A DNA stretch of 64,000 bases. Source: JAFKKS01 sp039808325. Its GTDB lineage: Bacteria; Pseudomonadota; Alphaproteobacteria; Rhizobiales; Xanthobacteraceae. The notes under the pieces are model-generated. The model was given only the letters and a program-made list of their open reading frames with translations, was not told where the DNA came from and did not search any database. The stretch spans positions 1-64,000 of the forward strand of contig JBDHSU010000006.1 of assembly GCA_039808325.1 (NCBI GenBank), read 5' to 3'. The translations under genes and the position numbers were made by a program. Positions within the stretch are counted from its first letter, which is position 1. Each line of letters starts with the position of its first letter. Shown here one piece after another: positions 1 to 8,105 of this stretch.

Positions 1-76
1 TATCGACCGTCACGAGAGTGGTCGCGGTGCCGAGAGTGATGATCGCTGCGATTGCGAGAGTTGCTTTCCGAAACAT
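1..76 (-). CDS. N-terminus of an exported protein (cut by window edge)
   Basis: Only the first 25 codons are inside the window. Read on the minus strand from the ATG at 76, the peptide starts MFRKATLAIAAIITLG and continues with Ala, Thr and Leu. This is a positively charged start followed by a hydrophobic core, as in a Sec signal peptide. A purine-rich GGGGA lies just upstream of the ATG as a possible ribosome binding site. The mature protein is outside the window, so no function can be given. Confidence 0.5.
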   Translation of the reverse strand, partial: MFRKATLAIAAIITLGTATTLVTVD

Positions 77-444
77 GACCAAGTCCCCTGTCTATGTTGT
101 GCATTCCCACTCATCTGTCGTGGACAGGGGCATGCAGGTTCAGCGGGGCGGTGAATTTTTTTGGCCAGGCGGTCGTGGGGGACGAGAGAGGAGCCTCAAA
201 GGCCCTTCTCGGCAGGCCCGCCGCCGTCAGCGGCGACGAATGACTTGATGAATGACTTGATGAATGACTTGGGGCTCGTAGGAAGCGTCCATGCGGCGTA
301 CGGCATCCGACACTCGATGCTCCTTCCAGCTTAGAATCGATTTAAATCATTGCGATTGCGAGCGAAATGCGAGGCATATAGGGAAAGGACACGCACCATG
401 CGTCGCGAGGCCGACCAACGTGGTGGAAGGCCGGAGGTTCGAAC
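77..444. other. Intergenic region upstream of the iron transporter
   Basis: This 368-base gap separates the leftward exported-protein gene from the rightward iron ABC operon, so it should hold both promoters. It contains a 12-base tandem unit GAATGACTTGAT present 2.75 times (238-270) and an AT-rich stretch at 330-350 inside otherwise GC-rich DNA. No convincing gene is seen. Confidence 0.5.
330..346. promoter_or_regulatory. Possible Irr-type (ICE-like) iron box
   Basis: The sequence CTTAGAA-TCG-ATTTAAA resembles the rhizobial Irr iron control element TTTAGAA-N3-TTCTAAA at 11 of 14 fixed positions. It lies about 100 bases upstream of the start of the iron(III) binding-protein gene, where such a site would make sense. 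The match is imperfect and AT-rich sequence can give chance hits. Confidence 0.3.
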
Positions 445-1476
445 ATGCGTTACGTTTCCCGCCGCCATTTTCTTCGCACGAGCGCCTTGCTGACCGGTGC
501 CGCCGCCTTCGGAAGCGCGGCGAGAACGGCCGCGCAAGCGGCCGCCGACACCACGCTGACCCTCTACAACGGACAGCATGCGCGCACGACAGCGGCGCTG
601 GTCGCCGCCTTCACCAAGGCGACCGGCATCAAGGTCGATATCCGCAAGGGCGGCAGCAGCCAGCTCGCCAATCAGATCATCGAGGAGGGAAGCGCATCCC
701 CTGCGGACATTTTCTATTCGGAGGAAAGTCCGCCAGTCGCCGCTCTCTCGAAGAGAAGCCTGCTCAGCAAGCTCGACGACGCGACGTTGCAGCAGGTGCC
801 GAGCACGTATGTCGCCAAGGACGGCACGTGGCTTAGCGCCAGCATGCGTTCACGCGTGGTCGCGTACAACAAGGCCATGGTGAAGGAGAGCGAATTCCCA
901 GGATCGGTGCTCGGTTTCGCAAACGAGTCCTGGAAAGACAGGATCGCCTACGTTCCGACCAGCGGCGCCTTCCAGGAACAAATCATTGCGATCGAGCGGA
1001 TGAAGGGCCGCGAGGCCGCACTCAACTGGCTGAAGGGCCTCAAGGCCCATGGCCGCTCCTACAACGGCAACGGCGCGGCCATGAAAGCCGTCGAAGCGGG
1101 CGAGATCGCCGCCGCCCTCGTCAATAATTATTACTGGTTCAGCGTGGCTAAAGAGGTCGGCGACGCCAAGATGAAATCGGCGCTTTTCTATTTCGGCCAC
1201 AAGGATCCGGGCGCGCTCATCACGGTCTCCGCCGCAGGCATCCTGAAGTCGAGCAAAAAACAGGAGGCGGCGCAAAAATTCTTGGCCTTCATGGTCAGTG
1301 CGGACGGCCAGCAGGCCATCGTCGACTCCGTTGCGGAGTACCCGATACGCCCGGGCATCAAATCCCCTTACGCCCTCAAGCCATTCGCCGAACTCGACCC
1401 TCCACCCGTCACGCCGGACGATCTCGGCGATGCGGCCGATGCTCTGGTGCTCGAACGCGAGGCAGGCCTGGCTTGA
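445..1476 (+). CDS. fbpA: Iron(III) ABC transporter, periplasmic binding protein (FbpA/FutA type)
   Basis: This 343-residue protein is the periplasmic ferric-iron receptor of an ABC importer. The N-terminus has a twin-arginine motif (SRRHFLR, residues 5-11) followed by an Ala-rich hydrophobic segment, so export by Tat is likely. The body matches the FbpA family: an early LTLYNGQH segment and the NNYYW segment near the middle, which carries the adjacent tyrosines that bind ferric iron in this family. A GGAGG sits at 433-437, eight bases before the ATG. The stop overlaps the start of the permease gene, so fbpABC form one operon. The ferric-iron assignment rests on family resemblance; thiamine and phosphonate receptors are distant relatives. 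Confidence 0.85.
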   Translation: MRYVSRRHFLRTSALLTGAAAFGSAARTAAQAAADTTLTLYNGQHARTTAALVAAFTKATGIKVDIRKGGSSQLANQIIEEGSASPADIFYSEESPPVAALSKRSLLSKLDDATLQQVPSTYVAKDGTWLSASMRSRVVAYNKAMVKESEFPGSVLGFANESWKDRIAYVPTSGAFQEQIIAIERMKGREAALNWLKGLKAHGRSYNGNGAAMKAVEAGEIAAALVNNYYWFSVAKEVGDAKMKSALFYFGHKDPGALITVSAAGILKSSKKQEAAQKFLAFMVSADGQQAIVDSVAEYPIRPGIKSPYALKPFAELDPPPVTPDDLGDAADALVLEREAGLA

Positions 1477-3026
1477 CGATCGCATGGACGAACAGAGGGC
1501 GGCCCGAGTGGCCGCCCCTCTGGCTCGTTCTCGCTACGCTTCCGCCCCTTTTCCTTATCTGTCTGCCGCTCGTCTATGTCGGGCTACGCTCGTGGCAGGC
1601 AGGCCCCGCGGGGATCGTTTCGGAGCTGGTGCGGGAACGAACGCTGGAGTTGCTCGCGAATACCGTGATCCTCGCCATCGGCGTGACAGCGGGAGCCTGC
1701 TTGATCGGCACGGCGATGGCTTGGTGCATCGAGCGGTGCGACCTGCCGGGCCGAGCGGGATGGCGGATCATGGCAAGCCTGCCGCTTGCCGTGCCCGCCT
1801 TCGTGGCAAGCTATGCGTGGGCGTCGGTCGACAGCGTTTTCGAAAGCATGACCGGGGCCATCTTCATCTTGACGATCGTGGTCTACCCCCTCGTTTTTCT
1901 ACCGGTCAGCGCGGCTCTTCGCGGGATGGACCCGGCCTTCGAGGAAGTATCGCGCTCGCTCGGGCGCGGTTCCTGGGCCACGTTCTTCGGGGCCGTGCTG
2001 CCGCAAGCACGCCCGGCACTCGGCGCAGGCGCCCTCCTGGTGCTCACCCATATGTTTGCGGAATTCGGCGCGCTATCGCTCCTGCGCGTACAGACCTTCA
2101 CAACCTCCATTTTTCAGTCGTACGAGCTTCAGTTCGACAGTGCGTCAGCCGCGCTGCAGTCGGTGGTGCTGATGGCACTTTGTCTGCCGGCGGCGTGGGG
2201 AGAAATGCGCTTGCGGCGCGGAAGGCGTGTCTCCCGCATAGGCCGCGGCAGCGCGCGCACCCTTCCGCCGGTGCCGTTGGGGCGCCTGCGGCTTCCGGTC
2301 TTCAGCGCGCTTTGCCTGATGTCCATGCTGTCGCTGGGCGTGCCGATGGCGACGATCGGCTATTGGCTGTTCGTGGGCCAATCGCGAGGCCAGGGCAGCG
2401 CGGAGATCATGCCGGCGATCATGGGGTCTCTCGGCCTTTCCTTCCCCGGCGCATTGATCGTCGTGGCCCTGGCGTTGCCGCTCGTTTTCGCTTCAGTCCG
2501 CCACGGCGGGCGGCTCGCTCATTTGGCCGACAGGCTTCCTTACGTGATCCACGGCCTTCCCGGATTGGTGATTGCGCTCGCGCTGACGTTCCTATCGATC
2601 CATTTCGCGCGCCCGGTCTATCAGACCGCGTTCGTGCTGTTCGTCGCCTATGCCATGCTGTTCCTTCCGATCGCGCAATCGGCCCTGCGCGCCTCCGTCG
2701 AGCTCGCGCAGCCGCGGCTGGAGGAGATGGCGCGAGGATTGGGACGAAGTCCGCTCGGCGCCTTTGCGTCGATCACGTTGCCGAACATCCTTCCGGGCAT
2801 CGGCGCCGCGCTCGCCTTGATGGTGCTGGAACTGATGCGGGAACTGACCGCCACGTTGATGCTTGCGCCCATTGGCGTTGCCACGCTGGCGACCGAGGTG
2901 TGGTCGCACGCAAACGACGGGCAATACGCGGCGGCCGCGCCCTTTGCGGCGCTGTTGCTGCTGGTGTCGGCGCCGCTGGTCTACTTCTTCACCCGCGGTA
3001 ACGCCGAATTGTACGATCTGCGATGA
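1473..3026 (+). CDS. fbpB: Iron(III) ABC transporter, fused two-domain permease
   Basis: This 517-residue inner-membrane protein forms the translocation channel of the ferric importer. It is two permease domains fused in tandem, as usual for FbpB. Two EAA-type loops that dock to the ATPase are visible, EEVSRSLG near residue 157 and EEMARGLG near residue 417, each followed by a TLP/VLP-type helix. About twelve hydrophobic segments are spread along the chain. The start is a TTG at 1473 overlapping the fbpA stop, which implies translational coupling. Its own stop overlaps the fbpC start by four bases (ATGA). Confidence 0.87.
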   Translation: MTIAWTNRGRPEWPPLWLVLATLPPLFLICLPLVYVGLRSWQAGPAGIVSELVRERTLELLANTVILAIGVTAGACLIGTAMAWCIERCDLPGRAGWRIMASLPLAVPAFVASYAWASVDSVFESMTGAIFILTIVVYPLVFLPVSAALRGMDPAFEEVSRSLGRGSWATFFGAVLPQARPALGAGALLVLTHMFAEFGALSLLRVQTFTTSIFQSYELQFDSASAALQSVVLMALCLPAAWGEMRLRRGRRVSRIGRGSARTLPPVPLGRLRLPVFSALCLMSMLSLGVPMATIGYWLFVGQSRGQGSAEIMPAIMGSLGLSFPGALIVVALALPLVFASVRHGGRLAHLADRLPYVIHGLPGLVIALALTFLSIHFARPVYQTAFVLFVAYAMLFLPIAQSALRASVELAQPRLEEMARGLGRSPLGAFASITLPNILPGIGAALALMVLELMRELTATLMLAPIGVATLATEVWSHANDGQYAAAAPFAALLLLVSAPLVYFFTRGNAELYDLR

Positions 3027-4039
3027 CCGGCATCCGACTTCACGCGATCACCAAAAGCTATCGCCAACAAACGGTTCTGAGCGGTGTCGACCTCACGGTG
3101 CCGCGGGGCTCGATACTCGCGCTTCTCGGCCCATCCGGGAGCGGAAAAACCACCTTGCTCCGGCTGATCGCAGGCTTCGAACGGGCAGATGGCGGCGAGA
3201 TTCATCTCGGTTCTTCCGTCATGCAGGGAAAAGGACGGTTCGTTCCGCCCGAACGCCGGAACGTCGGCTATGTGCCGCAGGAAGGAGCCCTGTTCCCGCA
3301 TCTAACCGTGGCGCGAAATGTCGGCTACGGCCTCAGACACGGCCAACTCCGACGCCCGCGCGTCGATGAAGTTCTGCGCCTCGTCGATCTCACGGACTAT
3401 GCGGACCGCTATCCGCACGAGCTGTCGGGAGGCCAGCAGCAACGTGTCGCGCTCGCGCGGGCCATGGCGCCGCATCCTCGCGTCATCCTGCTCGACGAAC
3501 CCTTCAATGCGCTCGACCTCGATCTGCGCCGCAAGATGAGCGAGCACGTCGTCGCCTTGTTGCGGCAGGCGGGAACGACCACGGTGCTCGTCACCCACGA
3601 CCCCGCCGAGGCGTTCGCCGCCGCCGATCTTGTGGCGGTCATCAACAACGGCGTTGTCATGCAATGCGGAACGCCGACGGAGGTTTACAACACACCGGCG
3701 AATGCGGAGGTGGCCCGGCTGACCGGGATGGCCATCCTGCTCGATGGCGTCATGCGGAAGAGCAAAGCGGAGACCTTGATCGGCGCCATTCCCGTGGCGG
3801 GCCATCCTGAGGCGGACGGCGGCAAGGTCACCGTGCTCTTGCGTCCCGAACAGATTGAATTGGCGCACGCAAGCGATGGCCGAGAGGCCGCCATCCTCAA
3901 TCGTCATTTCCAAGGCGACCACACCGTCCTAACGCTCTCGGTCGATGACCTCGAGTTCGATGTTCGGACGGATGCCCCGCCTTCCGGAAAGACCGTATGG
4001 CTGAAGATACGAGGCAGCTGCCAAACCTGGGCCCGGTGA
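3023..4039 (+). CDS. fbpC: Iron(III) ABC transporter, ATP-binding protein
   Basis: This 338-residue cytoplasmic ATPase powers the ferric importer. The Walker A motif GPSGSGKT is at residues 36-43, the signature LSGGQQQR near 135, Walker B ILLDEP follows, and the switch histidine lies in VTHD. The C-terminal third resembles the TOBE-like regulatory tail of the FbpC/PotA group (LRPEQIEL). The start overlaps the fbpB stop. No further gene follows for 300 bases, so it is probably the last gene of the operon. Confidence 0.87.
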   Translation: MTGIRLHAITKSYRQQTVLSGVDLTVPRGSILALLGPSGSGKTTLLRLIAGFERADGGEIHLGSSVMQGKGRFVPPERRNVGYVPQEGALFPHLTVARNVGYGLRHGQLRRPRVDEVLRLVDLTDYADRYPHELSGGQQQRVALARAMAPHPRVILLDEPFNALDLDLRRKMSEHVVALLRQAGTTTVLVTHDPAEAFAAADLVAVINNGVVMQCGTPTEVYNTPANAEVARLTGMAILLDGVMRKSKAETLIGAIPVAGHPEADGGKVTVLLRPEQIELAHASDGREAAILNRHFQGDHTVLTLSVDDLEFDVRTDAPPSGKTVWLKIRGSCQTWAR

Positions 4040-4345
4040 CTATCTATCGCTAACTTCGATCACGGCGCAGGGTTGAACGCCAACGAAGCCTCGTCCGCCG
4101 TAGCCGGATCATGGCGCAGCTCCGATCGGTCGACAGCGAAGACCGCGAGCAATATCCCGGAGCGAAGGCATGAGCCCGGCGGCTTTCGCGAGTCCAGGAT
4201 TCTCATTCAACCGCGTCGAATGAGGCCCGCCCGCGCAACAGCTCGTCTCCATTTCGGGACAATCCTACAGAAAATATGGGTTTTTTTAAAACTGGCGATT
4301 TTTTAGAATGCGAGGCGACACCCTTGAGAGCATCGGAGGTTTCCC
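4040..4345. other. Intergenic region between fbpC and the DUF1269 gene
   Basis: This 306-base gap has no credible reading frame. Its right end (4275-4310) is rich in T and A (a run of seven T, then TTTTTTAGAATG) and is a plausible promoter for the DUF1269 gene. GGAGG at 4336-4340 is the ribosome binding site of that gene. No clear terminator hairpin was found after fbpC. Confidence 0.4.
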
Positions 4346-4858
4346 ATGTCCGACCTGATAGCGATCGTGTATCCGACGGAAGCGAAAGCCGAGGAAGTAC
4401 GTCAGCGGCTTCTCAAACTTCAGAAAGAATATCTCATCACGCTGAGCGATGCCGTCATCGCCACCAAGACTGAAAACGGTCAGGTGAAGCTGAACCAGCT
4501 CGTGAACACGACAGCCACCGGCGCCGTTTCCGGTAGCTTCTGGGGGCTTCTGATCGGCGTGATTTTCCTCAATCCGATTCTCGGCGTTGCGCTTGGCGCC
4601 GCCTCCGGCGCACTCGGCGGGCTTCTGGCGGACTACGGAATCAACGACGCGTTCATGAAAGATCTCAGCGCCTCGCTAAAACCGGGAAATGCCGCTCTCT
4701 TTGTCCTGGTGAAGAACATGACTCCGGACAAGGTTTTGCGCGACATTCAAGATGCCGGCGGAACGGTGCTTAAGACTTCTCTCGACGACACGAAGGAGCA
4801 AAAGCTGCGCGACGCGCTTGCCAAAGCAAGCACCGAGACGCCGGCTGCGCCGGCATAG
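4346..4858 (+). CDS. DUF1269 family membrane protein
   Basis: This 170-residue protein matches the DUF1269 family. The N-terminal third is a small mixed domain (SDLIAIVYP start, then a charged helix). The middle (about residues 50-90) is a Gly/Ala-rich membrane hairpin with GSFWGLLIGVIF and GAASGALGGLLADYG. The C-terminal third returns to a soluble fold ending in a charged helix and an Ala/Pro tail. The function of the family is not known; members are often found beside stress or envelope genes. The next two genes, HdeD-like and AI-2E-family, fit that setting. Confidence 0.75.
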   Translation: MSDLIAIVYPTEAKAEEVRQRLLKLQKEYLITLSDAVIATKTENGQVKLNQLVNTTATGAVSGSFWGLLIGVIFLNPILGVALGAASGALGGLLADYGINDAFMKDLSASLKPGNAALFVLVKNMTPDKVLRDIQDAGGTVLKTSLDDTKEQKLRDALAKASTETPAAPA

Positions 4859-5018
4859 CTCTTCCCGATCAATGGGACGAAAAGCCGATAGGCTGCGAGG
4901 TCGGCTTTACAAGCGTGCGACATCCGCGCTCTACTGTAAAGCGTGGATGTCTTCATGCTGACGATAGGTGGCGAAATTTAACCCGCTTTCTTTATTTTTT
5001 TGATCGGAGCGGCCTGTC

Positions 5019-5597
5019 ATGAGCAACTTGGAAAACGAGATGTCGGGCCGCCGCATTGCACAGCTTCCGGCACGATGGGTGCGGGTTCTTCTGGGAGTCG
5101 TACTCAGCGTCATCGGCCTCGTCGTGCTCACCGATGTCGCGTTCTTCACCCTGGTGAGCGCCATATTCATCGGCTGGATGGCGGTCGCCGCCGGCGCGCT
5201 CGAGATCGTTCACGCATTTGGAACGAAGGGCTGGGGCGGCATCCTGTGGCAGGTCGCGCTCGGGGTCCTCTACGTTACATTCGGCCTCGCGCTTTTGAAC
5301 CAACCCCTCGTCGGCGCATTCGTCCTGACCTACGTGTTGGCGCTCACGTTGCTGGCGTCGGGAATCATTCGCATTCTGATCAGTCTCACGAATTGGAATG
5401 CGGCCGGCCTCGTCCTGCTGATCTCCGGTCTGTTCGGTGTTCTTGCAGGCGTCATCATCCTGATGCGATTCCCTGCGAGCGGTGCTTTTCTCTTGGGCGC
5501 TCTCCTCGGAATCGATCTTTTGCTGCATGGAATCGGATGGCTTTTTTCCGCTTGGTTGCCGAAGGGCAGCGAGAAAACGCCGGTGTCCGCCGGCTGA
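5019..5597 (+). CDS. HdeD family acid-resistance-type membrane protein
   Basis: This 192-residue integral membrane protein has the six hydrophobic segments of the HdeD/DUF308 family. They begin after a short cytoplasmic N-terminus with WVRVLLGVVLSVIGL. Repeated Gly-rich helices (LGVLYVTFGLALL, ISGLFGVLAGVIIL) show the internal three-helix duplication of the family. HdeD of Escherichia coli contributes to acid resistance at high cell density; whether this protein does is inferred. A GGAG lies about 13 bases upstream of the ATG. The gene stands alone with a 160-base gap before it. Confidence 0.8.
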   Translation: MSNLENEMSGRRIAQLPARWVRVLLGVVLSVIGLVVLTDVAFFTLVSAIFIGWMAVAAGALEIVHAFGTKGWGGILWQVALGVLYVTFGLALLNQPLVGAFVLTYVLALTLLASGIIRILISLTNWNAAGLVLLISGLFGVLAGVIILMRFPASGAFLLGALLGIDLLLHGIGWLFSAWLPKGSEKTPVSAG

Positions 5598-5745
5598 AGA
5601 ACGCTTCGCCCTACGTGAAAATTGTCAACGCGCTGCGCTTCGCTTTTGAAGCGAACCATCGCTCCGGCTGCTTTTACATGACCCACTCGCGGGCTTGTTA
5701 CCGTGCCGATATCGGCAAGCGTGAATCGAACGGCGCGCCGCTCAT

Positions 5746-6849
5746 ATGAACGACCCTGCGCGAGAGGATAAGGACAATCGCGATCCCGACGTCGGCGCGA
5801 CACGGCTTGTGGCGATGCAGCCCGGAGCGGCGCTCGGACGCGAGATCTTCGTGGCCGGCTTCGCGTTGCTCGTCGTCGGCACCGGCCTCTTCCTGGTTTG
5901 GCAAACGACGTCGAGCCTTCTGCTGGTGTTCGCGGGGGTGCTGCTCGCCACGTTCTTCGATTCCGCAACGAGAATCGTCGGCCTCATGCTGCCGATCAGC
6001 CGCGCGTGGCGGCTGACGCTCGTGCTGATCGCGCTCGCGGCGATCGCCGCACTCGGCCTCAAATGGGGAGCGAACGGGCTGCCCGAGCAATCGCGAATGC
6101 TCCTGCAAGTCATGGATACGCAACTGGCCGTTCTGCGAAAGCACTTGCTGTCCTACGGCGTCGATGCGCTTGGCCCGGAGACAGGAACCGACCTTGCACA
6201 ATGGCTCTTCTCCGATCAGGGAAAACTGCTGAGCCACGCGCAGGCGCTTCTCGGCCGAGCTTCCGGCATCCTCACGAACATTTTCATCATTTTGTTTCTT
6301 GGAATTCTATTCGCCGCCAGCCCTCAGACCTATCGCGAAAGCATCGTCGTACTGGTCAAGCCTTCACATCGCGCCCGCACGCGCGCTGTACTGGATGAAA
6401 TGGGAGCGGTTCTGCGCTTCTGGCTGGTTGGACAGATGGTTCGTATCGCGCTGATGACGATTTGCGTTGCCGCCGTGCTTTATCTCATCGGCTTGCCGGC
6501 GCCGTTTTTGCTCGGTCTTCAAGCGGGAGTATCCAATCTCATTCCGTATCTCGGGCCCATCGCCGCGGCCGCACCGATCGGTCTCGTCGCGATGCCGCTT
6601 GGAGGTTCGGTGGTGATCTGGTCGCTCGTCATCTACACCGTGATTCAGTCGGTCGAAGGATATTTGATCGGACCGCTGATCCAGCGCCAGGCCATCGAGA
6701 TTCCTCCGGCCTGGATCCTCACGGCCATCGTCATCCTCGGATCGCTTTTTGGCATCCTGGGCGTAGCGCTCGCGATGCCGCTCGTTGCCGTCGCGCGGGT
6801 CGCGATCGTCAGATTTTATGTCCAGGACCATCTGGAGGGCAGGACGTAA
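5746..6849 (+). CDS. AI-2E family transporter (PerM/TqsA-like)
   Basis: This 367-residue membrane protein belongs to the AI-2 exporter superfamily. Two or three hydrophobic segments at the N-terminus are followed by a longer extracytoplasmic part with QSRMLLQVMDTQLAVLRKHL. The C-terminal membrane block has the family patterns GLQAGVSNLIPYLGP and EGYLIGPLIQ. Family members export autoinducer-2, sodium or other solutes, so the name does not prove quorum sensing. The ATG at 5746 has only a weak ribosome binding site. The gene follows the HdeD-like gene after a 148-base gap with no terminator seen. Confidence 0.82.
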   Translation: MNDPAREDKDNRDPDVGATRLVAMQPGAALGREIFVAGFALLVVGTGLFLVWQTTSSLLLVFAGVLLATFFDSATRIVGLMLPISRAWRLTLVLIALAAIAALGLKWGANGLPEQSRMLLQVMDTQLAVLRKHLLSYGVDALGPETGTDLAQWLFSDQGKLLSHAQALLGRASGILTNIFIILFLGILFAASPQTYRESIVVLVKPSHRARTRAVLDEMGAVLRFWLVGQMVRIALMTICVAAVLYLIGLPAPFLLGLQAGVSNLIPYLGPIAAAAPIGLVAMPLGGSVVIWSLVIYTVIQSVEGYLIGPLIQRQAIEIPPAWILTAIVILGSLFGILGVALAMPLVAVARVAIVRFYVQDHLEGRT

Positions 6850-7038
6850 TCGCGTTCGAATAACGGCTTTACGCGGCGCCGGAATCGGATCACTTTTAAG
6901 GAAAGGCGTAGGTGCGGCGTAAGGGCGTTGCCAACATCTTCGAACCGGGCATTTCCACCTTCGTGAATGCCATTAGTATGTTGCCGAGCCGCCGCCGTTG
7001 TACGCGAGATCAACGTCGGATCATATAAATGCATACCT

Positions 7039-7057
7039 GCCGCCATTTTGCGGCGGC
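7039..7057 (+). other. Small GC hairpin in the glutaminase leader
   Basis: GCCGCC and GGCGGC are separated by seven bases (ATTTTGC) about 45 bases before the proposed glutaminase start. It could be a leader hairpin, but it is short and may be chance in GC-rich DNA. Confidence 0.2.
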
Positions 7058-7099
7058 GGCAAAGTTCGTTTACCGTTGGGCAAAGAGGAGTGCTGGAGT

Positions 7100-8057
7100 T
7101 TGTCGGATCCTCTTCAGCCGCAAGGAAAGCCATATATTTCGACCGGCAAATTGCCGCCGGCGGAGCAGGTCGTCCGATTGGTCTCCGAGGCCCACGAGCG
7201 CTTTGCATCCGTGAGGCTGGGAGAGAATTCGCAAGTTTATCCGGCGCTCGCGCGCGTCCCTCAAGAACTGTTTGGCATCTGCGTGGTCGGCGTCAACGGC
7301 CGCGTGTTCTCCGTCGGTGACGCAGAGCACGAATTCACGATCATGAGCGTCTCGAAACCGTTTCTGTTTGCGCTGATCTGCGATCTTATCGGCGCGACGG
7401 GAGCGCGTGAACGGCTCGGCGTAAACGCAACGGGGTATGCGTTCAACTCGCTCGCCGGCATCGAACGCAGCTCCGACGGGCGCACCAATCCGATGGTGAA
7501 CGCGGGCGCGATCGCGACAACAAGCTTGGTTCCGGGCGCCAACATTGAGGAGAAATGGAAATTCATTCGCGACGGCCTCTCACGTTTTGCCGGTCGGGAC
7601 CTCTCGGTGAACGAGGAGGTCTATGCGTCGGCGTCCGAGACGAACTTTCGTAATCGAAGCATCGCATGGATGCTGCAAAGCATGGGCCGCCTCTATTGTG
7701 ATCCGCGCGAGGCGACCGACCTCTATACACGGCAATGTTCGTTGAACGTGAGCGCCAAGGATCTTGCGGTGATGGGCGCGACGCTGGCGCATGGGGGCGT
7801 CAACCCACTCACCGGAAACCAAATCGTCAAGCCCGAGGTCTGCCACTTTGCCTTGGCGGTCATGCTGACGGCGGGACTCTATGAGACGTCGGGCGACTGG
7901 CTCTACGAGATCGGGCTTCCCGGAAAAAGCGGAATCGGCGGCGGCATCTTTTGCCCCGCCGCTGGACGATGCGGGCAATAGCGTGAAGGGACAATTGGTG
8001 GCTCAATTCCTGTCCCAACGACTGGGTCTGGACCTGCTTACGTCATCGACGGACTAA
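7100..8057 (+). pseudogene. glsA: Glutaminase A (class A beta-lactamase fold), apparently broken near the 3' end
   Basis: The first reading frame encodes a glutaminase, which converts glutamine to glutamate and ammonia. Counting from the TTG at 7100 (purine-rich AAAGAGGAG about nine bases upstream), the catalytic S-x-x-K is SVSK at residues 83-86. The family patterns NPMVNAGAI, SETNFRNRSIAWML and GLPGKSGIGGGI follow. Right after GGI (7946-7948) the frame is lost and stops at 7981. The expected C-terminus, FAPPLDDAGNSVKGQ and onward, is read in another frame from 7950 to the TAA at 8055-8057. Compared with the family, about a dozen residues between GGI and FAPPLD are missing. That segment includes the backbone position that helps form the oxyanion hole. 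The enzyme is probably inactive; a sequencing or assembly error cannot be excluded. Confidence 0.8.
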
Positions 8058-8105
8058 AAAACGAGCGCACGACGACGCTCCTAAACCGGGACGGGGAGGC
8101 AAACA

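Noticed and set aside
238..270. 12-base tandem repeat, considered as the start of a CRISPR or VNTR
   Set aside because: It has fewer than three units, no spacers and no cas genes; it is only a short tandem repeat.
1298..3001. Open frame of 567 codons on the plus strand
   Set aside because: It overlaps the permease gene in another frame and is Arg/Ala-rich without membrane segments; the permease frame has all family motifs.
5746..6849. Quorum-sensing role for the AI-2E-family gene
   Set aside because: No luxS, lsr or receptor genes are near, and the family transports many solutes.
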